Below are positions 51,919 through 62,458 of a DNA stretch of 64,000 nt, piece by piece. The stretch covers positions 1-64,000 of the forward strand of contig NZ_DATGQG010000038.1 in assembly GCF_035304305.1 (NCBI RefSeq), in the 5' to 3' direction. Position 1 is the stretch's first letter, and each line of letters begins with the position of its first letter. Source of the stretch: Ferrovibrio sp035304305. GTDB lineage: Bacteria; Pseudomonadota; Alphaproteobacteria; Ferrovibrionales; Ferrovibrionaceae. The position numbers and the translations under genes were made by a program. Below the pieces are notes generated by a model. That model was not told the origin of the DNA, did not search any database, and saw only the letters and a list, made by a program, of their open reading frames with translations.

Positions 51919-54141
51919 ATGGTGGTGCCAGCAGCGTCCTCGCCCGGAACCGTGTCCCGCCGCAACGAACTGCTGGCCAGGATACGCCGCCCCTGGGACA
52001 TGGTGGCGCAATTCGTTGCGGCCGCCGGGATAGCGTATCTTCTCGACGGCTATATCGCGGATGTCTGGCGCTGGGGATATCTCGCAGCGACCGTTGTCGC
52101 CCTGCTGCTGCAATATGTGACCCACCGGAGCCTGCTGGCTGACCGCAGCCGGCGGGAGAGGGCGCGGCTGTGGTGGGTTCGGCTCTATGCCGTCTATTTC
52201 CTCAACGGCGCGCTGCTCGGCGCGATGTGCGGCGTCATCGCCACGCTTCCGCCCGAACCGGGGCCGATGCTGGCGCTCGTCTGTCTTGCGGGCGTCGCCA
52301 TTGCCGTGACGCTGACCACGGCGGTGCAGCTGACGATTGCGGTGACCGTTGCCCTGCTGGCCGGGGGGCCGGGGATCGTCATCCTGCTGGCCGGCACGCC
52401 GGAGATGCAGGTCTTCGGCGCCTGCATTGCCATGGCGCTGATGGTGCTGGTCACCTTCGCCATCCGCCTCAACCGCTACTTCCGCCGCAGCACCGAACTG
52501 GTGGAGCGCCTGCGGGTGACGCTGCGGGACCGCACGCGCAGCGGCGCCGATGCCGAGCGGGCGCAGCTCCGCCTGCGCTCGATCCTCGACACGGCGCCCT
52601 TTCCGATCGTCGTGATCCGCCGCAGCGACGGCGCCTTTCTCTACAGCAACCGGCCGGCGGCGGAGCTGTTCGGTATCGATGCCGCCTCGGCCGAAGGCGC
52701 GCCGCGCTATGTGCTGGACCCGGCGCATCGCGACCGCATTTTCGGCACCGAGCTTCTGCGCCCCGAGGAAGAGCTGCAGATCGCGACCGCGCAGGGCCGG
52801 GCGATCTGGGCCACCATCGCCGCGGTGCCGATGCGCTACGGCGACGACGACGGCGCCCTTGTCGTGGTCAATGACGTCACCGCCAAACGCGCCTCGGAAG
52901 AGCGCCTGCGCGTGGCCGAGCAGCGCCTGAGCGACGCGCTGGCCGTGGCGCCCGACGGCGTCGCGCTGTTCGATGCGGAAGAGCGGATGGTGATCTGCAA
53001 CAAGGCCTATGCCGACATCATCGGCATGCCGCTTTCCGCCAGCACCGGCATGACCCATGACGAGGTCTGCCTGCGCTCGGTGACCTCCCGGCCGGCGCCG
53101 GAGCGCGCCGGGGTGCGGACCGACTATCCCGACTGGCTGGCGACGCGCAAACGCATCTTCAAGGCGGCCCTCGGCGAGCCGCATATCTTCTATGATACCC
53201 GCGACCGCCGCTGGCTGCAGATACGCGATTTCCGCCTGACCTCGGGCGGCACGGCATCGCTGATCACCGATATCAGCGAGCTGAAGCAGCGCGAGCGGGA
53301 GCTGCGCGAGGCGAACGAGAATCTGGCCGCGCAGGCGGAAGCGCTGGCCGCCCGCGGCGAGACGCTGGAAGCCGCGCGCCAGGCCGCGATCAAGGCACAC
53401 CAGGAAGCCGAATACGCCAACCGCGCCAAGTCCCAGTTCCTCGCCCATATGAGCCATGAGCTGCGCACGCCGCTCAACGCGATCAACGGTTTTTCCGAGA
53501 TCATGGCGCTGCAGCTGCTCGGCCCGTCCGGCGTGCCCCAATACGACCGTTATGCCAAGGACATCCTGGCCGCGGGCAGGCATCTGCTCTCGGTGATCGA
53601 CGACATCCTCGACCTTTCCAAGGTCGAGGCGGGCAAGATGAAGCTGACGCCCGAGCCGGTGGTCTGGTCGAAGCTGGCCTCGGACTGCCTGACCCTGCTG
53701 CGCCCGCTGGCGGCCGACCGCATGGTGACCCTGCAGGTCGAGCCGGGCGCCGAGGACGCCACACTGTTTGCCGACGAGCGGCTGGCCAAGCAGATGCTGG
53801 TCAACCTGCTCTCCAATGCGGTCAAGTACACCCCGTCCGGCGGCAGCGCCGGCATCCGCTTTCTGCCGGACGGCTGCGGCGGCGGGGTGGTGGAGGTGAC
53901 CGATACGGGCGTCGGCATGAGCGATGCCGACCTGGAAAAGGCGCTGGAGCCCTTCGGCCGTATCGATTCGGCGCTGGTTTCGCAGATGCGTGGGACCGGC
54001 CTGGGGCTGCCCCTGGTGAAGGCCCTGATCGAATTGCACCAGGGGCGGCTGGAAATCGACAGCGTGGTGGGCCGCGGCACCACCGTCCGGCTCCATTTCC
54101 CGGCCGCCCCCGAAATGGCACTCCCCGGCAAGCTGCTGTAA
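51919..54141 (+). CDS. PAS domain sensor histidine kinase
   Basis: Membrane-bound kinase of 740 residues from the ATG at 51919. About five or six N-terminal hydrophobic segments (residues 20-170) form a sensor or anchor; two PAS regions follow (about 210-325 and 335-460), then a coiled linker, the HisKA H-box SHELRTPLNAINGFSEIM, and an HATPase with NLLSNAVKYTP, DTGVGM, EPFGRI and GTGLGLPLV. No response regulator gene adjoins it, so its partner is elsewhere. Start alternatives TTG at 51898 and GTG at 51922 are weaker. Confidence 0.88.
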   Translation: MVVPAASSPGTVSRRNELLARIRRPWDMVAQFVAAAGIAYLLDGYIADVWRWGYLAATVVALLLQYVTHRSLLADRSRRERARLWWVRLYAVYFLNGALLGAMCGVIATLPPEPGPMLALVCLAGVAIAVTLTTAVQLTIAVTVALLAGGPGIVILLAGTPEMQVFGACIAMALMVLVTFAIRLNRYFRRSTELVERLRVTLRDRTRSGADAERAQLRLRSILDTAPFPIVVIRRSDGAFLYSNRPAAELFGIDAASAEGAPRYVLDPAHRDRIFGTELLRPEEELQIATAQGRAIWATIAAVPMRYGDDDGALVVVNDVTAKRASEERLRVAEQRLSDALAVAPDGVALFDAEERMVICNKAYADIIGMPLSASTGMTHDEVCLRSVTSRPAPERAGVRTDYPDWLATRKRIFKAALGEPHIFYDTRDRRWLQIRDFRLTSGGTASLITDISELKQRERELREANENLAAQAEALAARGETLEAARQAAIKAHQEAEYANRAKSQFLAHMSHELRTPLNAINGFSEIMALQLLGPSGVPQYDRYAKDILAAGRHLLSVIDDILDLSKVEAGKMKLTPEPVVWSKLASDCLTLLRPLAADRMVTLQVEPGAEDATLFADERLAKQMLVNLLSNAVKYTPSGGSAGIRFLPDGCGGGVVEVTDTGVGMSDADLEKALEPFGRIDSALVSQMRGTGLGLPLVKALIELHQGRLEIDSVVGRGTTVRLHFPAAPEMALPGKLL

Positions 54142-54278
54142 TAGCTGCGAAATAAATCACCGGTCAGTTATGCAACAGCCGCATGGCTGGCTTGACTATT
54201 CGCGGATTCTCAAAAGGCGGCGCAGGGCTTACATCACTTCCTGTCAGATGTTGCGTCGCAGCATCTTCTACGAGTTTT

Positions 54279-54397
54279 TGGCCCCGGCCAGAAACTTCGG
54301 CCGCGATAGCTCCCCCGCTATTTCGGCCTTCCGCGCGTCTCGCGCGGAGCCTCCCTGTTAAGACTTGCCGGCCTGGTTTCCAGGCCGGCTTTTTTTT
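54279..54397 (+). ncRNA. Candidate small RNA with CCCCC and CCUCCC motifs, terminator at 3' end
   Basis: A series of hairpins ending in a strong terminator: TGGC/GCCA at 54279-54290; GGCCG..ATAGC with GCTAT..CGGCC at 54299-54328, loop TCCCCC; TCCGCGCG with CGCGCGGA at 54330-54348, three-base loop; then single-stranded CCTCCC at 54350-54355; then the terminator. C-rich single-stranded motifs complementary to Shine-Dalgarno sequences are a mark of riboregulators in alphaproteobacteria. The transcription start is unknown, so the 5' end could be further upstream; it could also be the 3' UTR of the kinase gene. Confidence 0.5.
54367..54397 (+). terminator. Strong intrinsic terminator
   Basis: GCCGGCCTGG (54367-54376) pairs perfectly with CCAGGCCGGC (54380-54389) around TTT and is followed by eight T. 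It ends the kinase transcript and/or the candidate small RNA. Confidence 0.92.
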
Positions 54398-54408
54398 GCC
54401 CGCCGCCC

Positions 54409-55068
54409 TCAGGCCAGCAGCGGCGCGAGGTCGCCCAGGCGGCGGACGATGCGGCAGCCGAGATCGCGGAAAGCCGCCTCGTGGCGATCCGGCTGTTCCG
54501 GCCGGAAGGCGAAAACCGTCATGCCGGCACGGATTCCCGCCGTTGCCCCAGGCAGGCTGTCTTCCACTACGGCGCAGCGCGCCGGCGCGGCGCCCATCTC
54601 TCCGGCGGCGAACAGGAACAGGTCCGGTTCCGGCTTGCCCCGGGCGACCTGCCGGGCGGAGAACCGGTGCGGGAAATGCCCCGCCAGCCCGCAGAGCTCC
54701 AGACTCAGGGCGATCTTGTCCAGATCGGAGGAGGAGGCGATGCATTTCGGCCTGTGCACCTGCTCCAGCAGCTCGGCGGCCCCCTCGATCGCCCTCAGTT
54801 CGGCCCCGAAGCGCCGGAAAGTCTCGGCCTGCAGGTCGGCCTCGAAATCCCCCGGCAGGGCCAGCCCGTAGCGCTCCCGCACCAGCCGGAAACAGCTCGG
54901 CAGGCTCAGTCCGGTGAGATCATGGGCGACCTGGGCCTCGTCGAAGCGCGGATCCAGCCCCAGCGCCACAAGCTTTTCGTAGAAAACGCGATTCGCGATC
55001 GGCTCGCTGTCCACCAGCGTGCCGTCCATGTCGAAAATGACGAGGTCGAAGGCCATGAAGGGCTGCAT
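54409..55068 (-). CDS. HAD family hydrolase (phosphoglucomutase/phosphatase-like)
   Basis: A 219-residue HAD hydrolase of the subclass with a helical cap. Motif I is VIFDMDGTLVDSEPIA, motif II ASSSD, motif III Lys in ARGKPEPDLFL, motif IV AVVEDSLPGATAG. This composition is typical of beta-phosphoglucomutase-like and sugar phosphatases; the exact substrate is not determinable. The first ATG (55068) and one four codons later are both possible. Convergent with the terminator at 54367. Confidence 0.88.
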   Translation of the reverse strand: MQPFMAFDLVIFDMDGTLVDSEPIANRVFYEKLVALGLDPRFDEAQVAHDLTGLSLPSCFRLVRERYGLALPGDFEADLQAETFRRFGAELRAIEGAAELLEQVHRPKCIASSSDLDKIALSLELCGLAGHFPHRFSARQVARGKPEPDLFLFAAGEMGAAPARCAVVEDSLPGATAGIRAGMTVFAFRPEQPDRHEAAFRDLGCRIVRRLGDLAPLLA

Positions 55069-55354
55069 AGCGGATCGGGCCGGCCTCCGTCACCCGGCCC
55101 GGGCGGATCTGCGACCAAAGACTGCGACAATTCCGCGCAAAGGGGTGGGGGCGTCGCTGTTGCACCGCCTATACCCTTATGCTAGGTAAACGCGGCTTTC
55201 GCGCCAGGGGTCGCGGAGACGCGGCCAATGCGTGCCAATTCCCCAGGTTAGTCAAAGCCTTACGCGATGCGCCGGGGCGCGTTGGGGACAGGGCGGAGGA
55301 TTACCGTCCGTCTCCGGTCCGATGTGCCGGCGGTAATAAGAAGAAGGGTCGTTC
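55069..55354. other. Leader region of the atp operon
   Basis: A 286-bp gap between the HAD gene and atpH. It should hold the atp operon promoter; TTGCAC at about 55158 with an AT-rich stretch (TATACCCTTATGC) downstream is the most promoter-like part, but no clean -10 box is apparent. No ORF supported. Confidence 0.45.
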
Positions 55355-55911
55355 GTGGCTCAGGAAACCATCGTCTCCGGCATCGCCGGCCGCTATGCGA
55401 CTGCGCTGTTTGATCTGGCGCGCGAGGCCGGCCAGCTCGATGCCGTCGCCAAGGATCTCGACACATTGTCGGCCATGCTGGCCGAATCCGCCGATCTGAC
55501 CCGCCTCGTGCGGTCGCCGGCCTTCAGCCGCGAGGAGCAGGCCCGGGCGATCGCCGCCGTGGCCGAGCGCGCCGGGCTGCAGGACCTGGTCCGCCGCTTC
55601 CTCGGGGTGACGGCGCAGAACCGCCGGCTTTTCGCGCTCAGCGACATCATCCGAGACTTCCGCAGCCTGCTCAGTCACCATCGTGGCGAGGCGCTGGCCG
55701 AGGTCACGTCTGCGGTGCCGCTCAATGACGAGCAGCTGCAGCAGCTCAAGTCTTCGTTGTCGTCGGTTGCCGCCGGCAATGTCGTGATCAACGCCAAGGT
55801 CGATCCCGGCCTGATTGGCGGCCTGGTCGTCAAACTCGGTTCGCGCATGATCGATGCCTCGATCCGCACGAAGCTCAATAACCTCAAGTCCGCCATGAAA
55901 GGTGTTGCGTG

Positions 55912-55912
<1 letters not shown>
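55355..55912 (+). CDS. atpH: ATP synthase F1 subunit delta
   Basis: Peripheral-stalk subunit linking F1 to subunit b. The 185-residue protein begins with GTG behind AAGAAGGG; it has IAGRYATALFDLARE near the N-terminus and the C-terminal signature VNAKVDPGLIGGLVVKLGS-like segment (INAKVDPGLIGGLVVKLGS). First gene of atpH-A-G-D-C; stop overlaps the atpA start by one base. Confidence 0.95.
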
Positions 55913-57441
<1,529 letters not shown>

Positions 57442-57464
57442 TCGCAAACGAAGGGTAGCGCGTT

Positions 57465-58355
57465 ATGCCTAGCCTCAAGTCCCTGCGCATTCGGATCAAC
57501 TCGGTCAAATCGACCCAGAAGATCACGAAGGCGATGAAGATGGTGGCAGCCAGCAAGCTGCGCCGCGCCCAGGAGGCGGCCGAACAGGCCCGTCCTTACG
57601 CCGAGCGCATGGCGCAGATCCTGTCCTCGCTGGCCGCCGGCCAGGCGGGCGCCGAGAACGCGCCGAAGCTGCTGGTGGGCACCGGCAGCGACCAGGTGCA
57701 TCTGCTGGTCGTTGCCACCGCCGAACGCGGCCTCTGCGGCGCTTTCAACTCCTCGATCGTCAAGCTCGCGCGGCGCAAGATCGAAGAGCTGACCGCCCAG
57801 GGCAAGACGGTGAAGATCCTCTGCGTCGGCAAGAAGGGCCGCGACCAGCTGCGTCGCGACCATGCCGCGAAGATCGTCGATACCCTCGACCTCTCCAAGG
57901 TCAAGAGGGTCGGTTTCGCGGAAGCGCAGGAGATCGCCGACCGCCTGCTGGCGCTCTACGACGAGGGCCAGTTCGACGTCGCCCATATCTTCTTCAACAA
58001 CTTCAAGTCGGTGATCAGCCAGGTTCCGACCGTGCAACAGATCATTCCCGCCATGGTTGGCGGCAATGACAATGTCGAGCCCGGTCCGGATCTCGGCGGC
58101 GCGATCTACGAGTACGAGCCGGACGAGGAAGCCATTCTGCTGCAGCTGCTGCCGCGGAACCTGTCGGTGCAGGTCTACCGGGCGCTGCTGGAGAATGCGG
58201 CTTCCGAGCAGGGCGCCCGCATGACCGCGATGGACAATGCGACGCGCAATGCCGGCGAAATGATCAAGAAGCTGACGACGGTCTACAACCGGTCGCGTCA
58301 GGCGCAGATCACCAAGGAACTGATTGAAATCATCTCCGGCGCCGAGGCCGTCTAA
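57465..58355 (+). CDS. atpG: ATP synthase F1 subunit gamma
   Basis: Central rotating shaft of F1, 296 aa. N-terminal helix LKSLRIRINSVKSTQKITKAMKMVAASKL-type and C-terminal helix with ARMTAMDNATRNAGEMI are the two halves of the coiled coil in the catalytic hexamer. Spaced 23 bp after atpA with GAAGGG before the ATG. Confidence 0.97.
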   Translation: MPSLKSLRIRINSVKSTQKITKAMKMVAASKLRRAQEAAEQARPYAERMAQILSSLAAGQAGAENAPKLLVGTGSDQVHLLVVATAERGLCGAFNSSIVKLARRKIEELTAQGKTVKILCVGKKGRDQLRRDHAAKIVDTLDLSKVKRVGFAEAQEIADRLLALYDEGQFDVAHIFFNNFKSVISQVPTVQQIIPAMVGGNDNVEPGPDLGGAIYEYEPDEEAILLQLLPRNLSVQVYRALLENAASEQGARMTAMDNATRNAGEMIKKLTTVYNRSRQAQITKELIEIISGAEAV

Positions 58356-58400
58356 GCGGCGCGTACCGGACAGAAGGAACAGAGAGAGCGGAGCAGCATC

Positions 58401-59825
58401 ATGGCTACCAACAAGACGGGTCGCATCACCCAGGTCATCGGCGCGGTCGTCGACGTGCAGTTCGAGGGCACGCTGCCGGCGATCCTGAACGCGCTGCATT
58501 GCACCAACCAGGGCAACCATCTGGTCCTCGAGGTGGCGCAGCATCTGGGCGAGAACACCGTCCGCACCATCGCCATGGATTCGACCGACGGTCTGGTGCG
58601 CGGCATGGAAGTCACCGATACCGGTGCGCCGATCTCGGTGCCGGTGGGCCCGGAGACGCTCGGCCGCATCATCAACGTGATCGGCCAGCCGATCGACGAG
58701 CGCGGCCCGATCAACGCCAAGCAGGCCGCTCCGATCCATGCGCCGGCGCCGGAATACGTCGACCAGTCGACCGAGCAGAAGGTGCTGGTCACCGGCATCA
58801 AGGTCGTCGACCTGCTCGCGCCCTACGCCAAGGGCGGCAAGATCGGCCTGTTCGGCGGCGCGGGCGTCGGCAAGACCGTGCTGATCATGGAGCTGATCAA
58901 CAACATCGCGAAGACCCACGGCGGCTACTCGGTGTTCGCCGGCGTCGGCGAGCGTACCCGCGAGGGTAACGACCTCTACCACGAGATGATGGAATCGGGC
59001 GTCATCAAGACCGACGGCCCGGGCTCGAAGGTGGCGCTGGTGTACGGCCAGATGAACGAACCGCCGGGTGCCCGCGCCCGCGTCGCGCTGACCGGCCTGA
59101 CGCTGGCGGAATACTTCCGCGACCAGGAAGGCCAGGACGTGCTGTTCTTCGTCGACAACATCTTCCGCTTCACCCAGGCGGGTTCGGAAATGTCGGCGCT
59201 GCTCGGCCGCATCCCCTCGGCGGTGGGTTACCAGCCGACGCTGGCCACCGACATGGGCGCCCTGCAGGAGCGCATCACCTCGACCAACAAGGGTTCGATC
59301 ACCTCGGTGCAGGCCATTTACGTGCCGGCCGACGACCTGACCGACCCGGCGCCGGCCACCTCGTTCGCGCACCTTGACGCGACCACCGTGCTGTCGCGCC
59401 AGATCGCCGAGCTCGGCATCTATCCGGCCGTCGACCCGCTCGACTCGACCTCGCGCATCCTTGATCCGCGCATCGTCGGCGAGGAGCATTACGAGGTTGC
59501 CCGCCGCGTGCAGACGATCCTGCAGAGCTACAAGTCGCTGCAGGACATCATCGCGATCCTGGGCATGGACGAGCTTTCGGAAGAGGACAAGCTCACCGTC
59601 GCCCGCGCCCGCAAGATCCAGCGTTTCCTGTCGCAGCCGTTCGACGTGGCGCAGGTCTTCACCGGTTCACCGGGCGTGCAGGTTCCGCTGGCCGAGACGA
59701 TCCGCGGCTTCAAGGAAATCACCGAAGGCAAGCACGACCATCTGCCGGAAGCCGCCTTCTACATGGTCGGCACCATCGACGAGGCGGTGGCCAAGGCCAA
59801 GAAGATGGCTGCCGAGGCGGCCTGA
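58401..59825 (+). CDS. atpD: ATP synthase F1 subunit beta
   Basis: Catalytic subunit, 474 aa. Walker A GGAGVGKT, catalytic Glu in GVGERTREGNDLY, Walker B VLFFVDNIFRF and the DELSEEDKLTV motif that interacts with the shaft are all present. The 45-bp gap to atpG has AGAGAG before the ATG. Confidence 0.98.
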   Translation: MATNKTGRITQVIGAVVDVQFEGTLPAILNALHCTNQGNHLVLEVAQHLGENTVRTIAMDSTDGLVRGMEVTDTGAPISVPVGPETLGRIINVIGQPIDERGPINAKQAAPIHAPAPEYVDQSTEQKVLVTGIKVVDLLAPYAKGGKIGLFGGAGVGKTVLIMELINNIAKTHGGYSVFAGVGERTREGNDLYHEMMESGVIKTDGPGSKVALVYGQMNEPPGARARVALTGLTLAEYFRDQEGQDVLFFVDNIFRFTQAGSEMSALLGRIPSAVGYQPTLATDMGALQERITSTNKGSITSVQAIYVPADDLTDPAPATSFAHLDATTVLSRQIAELGIYPAVDPLDSTSRILDPRIVGEEHYEVARRVQTILQSYKSLQDIIAILGMDELSEEDKLTVARARKIQRFLSQPFDVAQVFTGSPGVQVPLAETIRGFKEITEGKHDHLPEAAFYMVGTIDEAVAKAKKMAAEAA

Positions 59826-59850
59826 TCTGACGGCGTAAAGGAGCAGGCCC

Positions 59851-60252
59851 ATGGCCGAGACCGTGAAGTTCGAACTGGTATCGCCGGAGAAGCTGCTGCT
59901 CTCGCTCGACGCGGAGATGGTGGTGGTGCCCGGCGAGGCCGGCGATTTCGGCGTGCTGCCGGGCCACTCGCCGCTGATCTCGACGATCCGCAACGGCGTC
60001 ATCGAGGTAACGGTGAACGGGCAGGTGAGCGAGCGCATCTTCGTCGCCGGCGGCTTTGCCGAAGTCGCCAACGACAAGCTGACCGTGCTGGCCGAGGAGG
60101 CCGTGCCGGTGAACAAGCTCGACCGCGCCAAGGTCGAGCAGCAGCTGAAGGACGCCCGCGAGGATTTCGAGGACGCCAAGGACGACCATGCCAAGGCCCG
60201 CTGCCAGGCGCAGGTCGAGAAATACACCGCCATGCTCGAGGCGGCGGCGTAA
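59851..60252 (+). CDS. atpC: ATP synthase F1 subunit epsilon
   Basis: Regulatory stalk subunit, 133 aa: N-terminal beta sandwich (KLLLSLDAEMVVVPGEAGDFGVLPGHSPLI region) and a C-terminal helical pair rich in charged residues (KVEQQLKDAREDFEDAKDD). AAAGGAG precedes the ATG. Last gene of the F1 operon, followed by a palindrome and terminator. The F0 genes atpB, atpE and atpF are elsewhere, as in most alphaproteobacteria. Confidence 0.96.
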   Translation: MAETVKFELVSPEKLLLSLDAEMVVVPGEAGDFGVLPGHSPLISTIRNGVIEVTVNGQVSERIFVAGGFAEVANDKLTVLAEEAVPVNKLDRAKVEQQLKDAREDFEDAKDDHAKARCQAQVEKYTAMLEAAA

Positions 60253-60285
60253 GTCATCGCACGACGGCAGTATTGAATTTGTGTC

Positions 60286-60308
60286 ATGGCCGGGCTTGTC
60301 CCGGCCAT
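60286..60308. repeat. REP-like palindrome downstream of atpC
   Basis: ATGGCCGGG (60286-60294) and CCCGGCCAT (60300-60308) form a perfect 9-bp stem around CTTGT. It belongs with the 43188-43215 palindrome by shared TCATG..CCGGG core and following ACG..CTT. Such elements are scattered through alphaproteobacterial genomes. Confidence 0.6.
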
Positions 60309-60320
60309 CCACGTCTTAAG

Positions 60321-60350
60321 GGCCCGCTTCCAAGCGGGCCTTGTGTTTTT
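60321..60350 (+). terminator. Intrinsic terminator of the atp operon
   Basis: GGCCCGCTT (60321-60329) and AAGCGGGCC (60332-60340) form a 9-bp stem followed by TTGTGTTTTT. It lies 69 bp after the atpC stop. Confidence 0.8.
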
Positions 60351-60373
60351 CAGGGAGAGCGGAGAAGCGCGCG

Positions 60374-60824
60374 ATGGCGTCCGACATTCCATCCATCCTG
60401 GAACGCTGCATCGGCGGCTATACCGTCACCAACGATCCCGCGCGGATCGACCGGCCCGCATCCATGCCTTCCTGAGAAGATCTACTGGTCGGAAGGTGTG
60501 CCGCTGGCCACCGTCGAGCGCTCGCTGCGTCATTCCTTCAATATCGGCGTCTCTGGTGCCGGCGGCCAGGTCGGCCTGACGCGGATCATCACCGACTACA
60601 CGACCTTTGCCTATCTCACCGATGACTATGTCGAGCCGGCGCATGAGCGCAAAGGCCGCGCCGCTGCCATGGTCCGCTTCGCGCTGGATCACCCGGATCT
60701 GCAGAATCTGCGGCGCTTCCTGCTGGTTTCCAGGGATGCGAGGGAATTGTATGAGCGCTCCGGCTTCACCGCGCCGAAGAATCCCGAGCGCTTCATGGAG
60801 CTTCTGCCGGGCAAGCGCAGCTGA
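60374..60824 (+). pseudogene. GNAT acetyltransferase gene with two frameshifts
   Basis: The original gene starts at ATG 60374 with GGAGAAG upstream: frame A gives MASDIPSILERCIGGYTVTN then runs into TGA at 60474. The family sequence continues in frame B (IHAFLRRS, from about 60460) and then frame C (YWSEGVPLATVERSLRHS, from 60483) to the stop at 60824. Two one-base losses within about 30 bp explain this. The C-terminal part has the GNAT segments TRIITDYTTFAYL and AAMVRFALDHP. It is probably inactive; sequencing error is the alternative. It follows the atp operon terminator. Confidence 0.75.
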
Positions 60825-60834
60825 CGCCGCTGAC

Positions 60835-62454
60835 TTAGCTGATCGATGAAGCGGCCGGGTCTTCCCCGGCTGTTTCCGGGGCAGGTGCCGCAGCGGCAGG
60901 CTGGGGCGCGCCCAGCAGGGGCGCCATACGGCGGGCGGCCTTCACCGCCCGTTCGACGAGGTCGCGGCGGGCCGCAGCAGCGGTCAGCAGGCGGTCGAGC
61001 CGGGCTGCCGAAAGGTCGGGGCCGGTCGCCTCCAGCAGTCCGGCCTTCAGCCGCTGATAGGCTGCCTCGCAGCTGTCACCAGCCTGCATGGCCGCGGCCA
61101 GGTCGAATTCCGGCCGCGTGGTGTCGGCCGCCCGCAGCGCCGCGCGCCATGCCTCCTCGAAATCCCGTCCGGCAGCGCCGGGATGATCCGCCGGCTCCGG
61201 ATCGGCCGCGGCTATGGCCTGGTAATGCTGGGCGGCGCGCAACACGCCGGGCAGCACGCGAACCACGTGTTCGGACAGATCGCTGCGCTGCAGCCGCAAA
61301 ACGAATTCCATGATGGCATTGGCAAGGCCGGCGGCGGCCTGGCTGCGTCTCTGCCGCTGGCTTCCGGTGACCTCGCCGCGCGCAATCTCGAGGGCCATGC
61401 TGCCCAGCCGCTGCAGCTCCAGCCGCAGACCATCGAGCGCAAGCGCGGGCACGACCGCGACGGTGGGATCGAGATGGCGCGGCTTCGCCAGATCCTCCTC
61501 GGCCGAGCGGAACCGGCTTCGCAGGAACGCGGCCAGCTGCGGCACGGCCGGCGCCAGAAGCACCACGCCCAGGATATTGAACAGGGTATGGAACAGCGCC
61601 GTGGCGAGCGCCGGTTCGGTGGTGACCAGCCTGATAGTCGCCAGCAGCCAGGGCAGCAGCAGGTAGGTCGCGATCGCCGTGATCAGGTTGAACAGCACAT
61701 GAGCCGCCGCACTGCGCCTGGCGTTCGGCGTCGCGCCGATCGCCGCCATCAGCGCCGTACTGGTGGTCCCGAAATTCGCGCCGATGACCACCGCCGCCGC
61801 GGCTTCCAGCGGCAGGGTGCCGGTCATCGCTGCCGTCACGGTGATGGCGGATGTGGCGCTGGAAGACTGCGTCAGCGCGGTCAGTGCAACGCCGAGGCCG
61901 GCGAAGATGAGCCGTCCCAGCCAGCCCTGACTTGGCAGCATTTCCGGATCCACCAGACCGGCAATGGTGCCGAAGGCCTGCTGCAGGGCGGCAATGCCGG
62001 CGAAGAAGCAGCCGAAGCCGGTCAGCGCCACTCCCCAGGCGCCGCGCGGCCGGTCGCTGCCGGTCAGGCGGAGCAGCATGCCGATACCGATCAGCGGCAT
62101 CGCGAACAGCTCGATCTTGAGCTTGAGGCCGATGACGGCTGCCAGCCAGCCGGTCATGGTGGCACCGATATTGGCGCCGAAAATCACCCATATCGCCTGC
62201 ACAAGGTTGAGCAGGCCGGCATTGACGAAACCGATCGTCGCGACCGTGATGGCGGTGGAAGACTGCACCATCGCAGTGACGGCGAAGCCGGCGGCCAGGC
62301 CGCGCAGCGGCGTGCTGGTTCCGGTTTGCAGGATGTCGTGAAGAGCGTCTCCGGCGGCGTGTTTCAGGCCGTCCGTCATCAGCCACATCCCCAGCAGGAA
62401 GAGGCCGATGCCGCCGAGCAGGCTGCCCGTCATCGCGGGAAGATCGAGCACCAT
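60835..62454 (-). CDS. Na/Pi cotransporter family protein
   Basis: Sodium-dependent phosphate transporter of 539 residues, about eight to ten helices in two inverted repeats: VQSSTAITVATIGFVNAG and LTQSSSATSAITVTAAMTG are the duplicated QSS motifs. The C-terminal 200 residues are a cytoplasmic PhoU-like helical domain (QRSDLSEHVVRVLPGVLRAAQHY region). It follows bluB by 4 bp, so the two are co-transcribed. Phosphate or a related anion is the expected solute. Confidence 0.9.
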   Translation of the reverse strand: MVLDLPAMTGSLLGGIGLFLLGMWLMTDGLKHAAGDALHDILQTGTSTPLRGLAAGFAVTAMVQSSTAITVATIGFVNAGLLNLVQAIWVIFGANIGATMTGWLAAVIGLKLKIELFAMPLIGIGMLLRLTGSDRPRGAWGVALTGFGCFFAGIAALQQAFGTIAGLVDPEMLPSQGWLGRLIFAGLGVALTALTQSSSATSAITVTAAMTGTLPLEAAAAVVIGANFGTTSTALMAAIGATPNARRSAAAHVLFNLITAIATYLLLPWLLATIRLVTTEPALATALFHTLFNILGVVLLAPAVPQLAAFLRSRFRSAEEDLAKPRHLDPTVAVVPALALDGLRLELQRLGSMALEIARGEVTGSQRQRRSQAAAGLANAIMEFVLRLQRSDLSEHVVRVLPGVLRAAQHYQAIAAADPEPADHPGAAGRDFEEAWRAALRAADTTRPEFDLAAAMQAGDSCEAAYQRLKAGLLEATGPDLSAARLDRLLTAAAARRDLVERAVKAARRMAPLLGAPQPAAAAPAPETAGEDPAASSIS

Positions 62455-62458
62455 GGGT

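Noticed and set aside
51634..54096. 820-codon minus-strand frame opposite the histidine kinase
   Set aside because: Shadow frame; the plus-strand kinase has intact H, N, G1, F and G2 boxes.
54170..54361. 63-codon plus-strand frame in the 54.2-54.4 kb gap
   Set aside because: No ribosome site, Arg-rich composition, and it crosses strong RNA hairpins; a non-coding RNA explains the region better.
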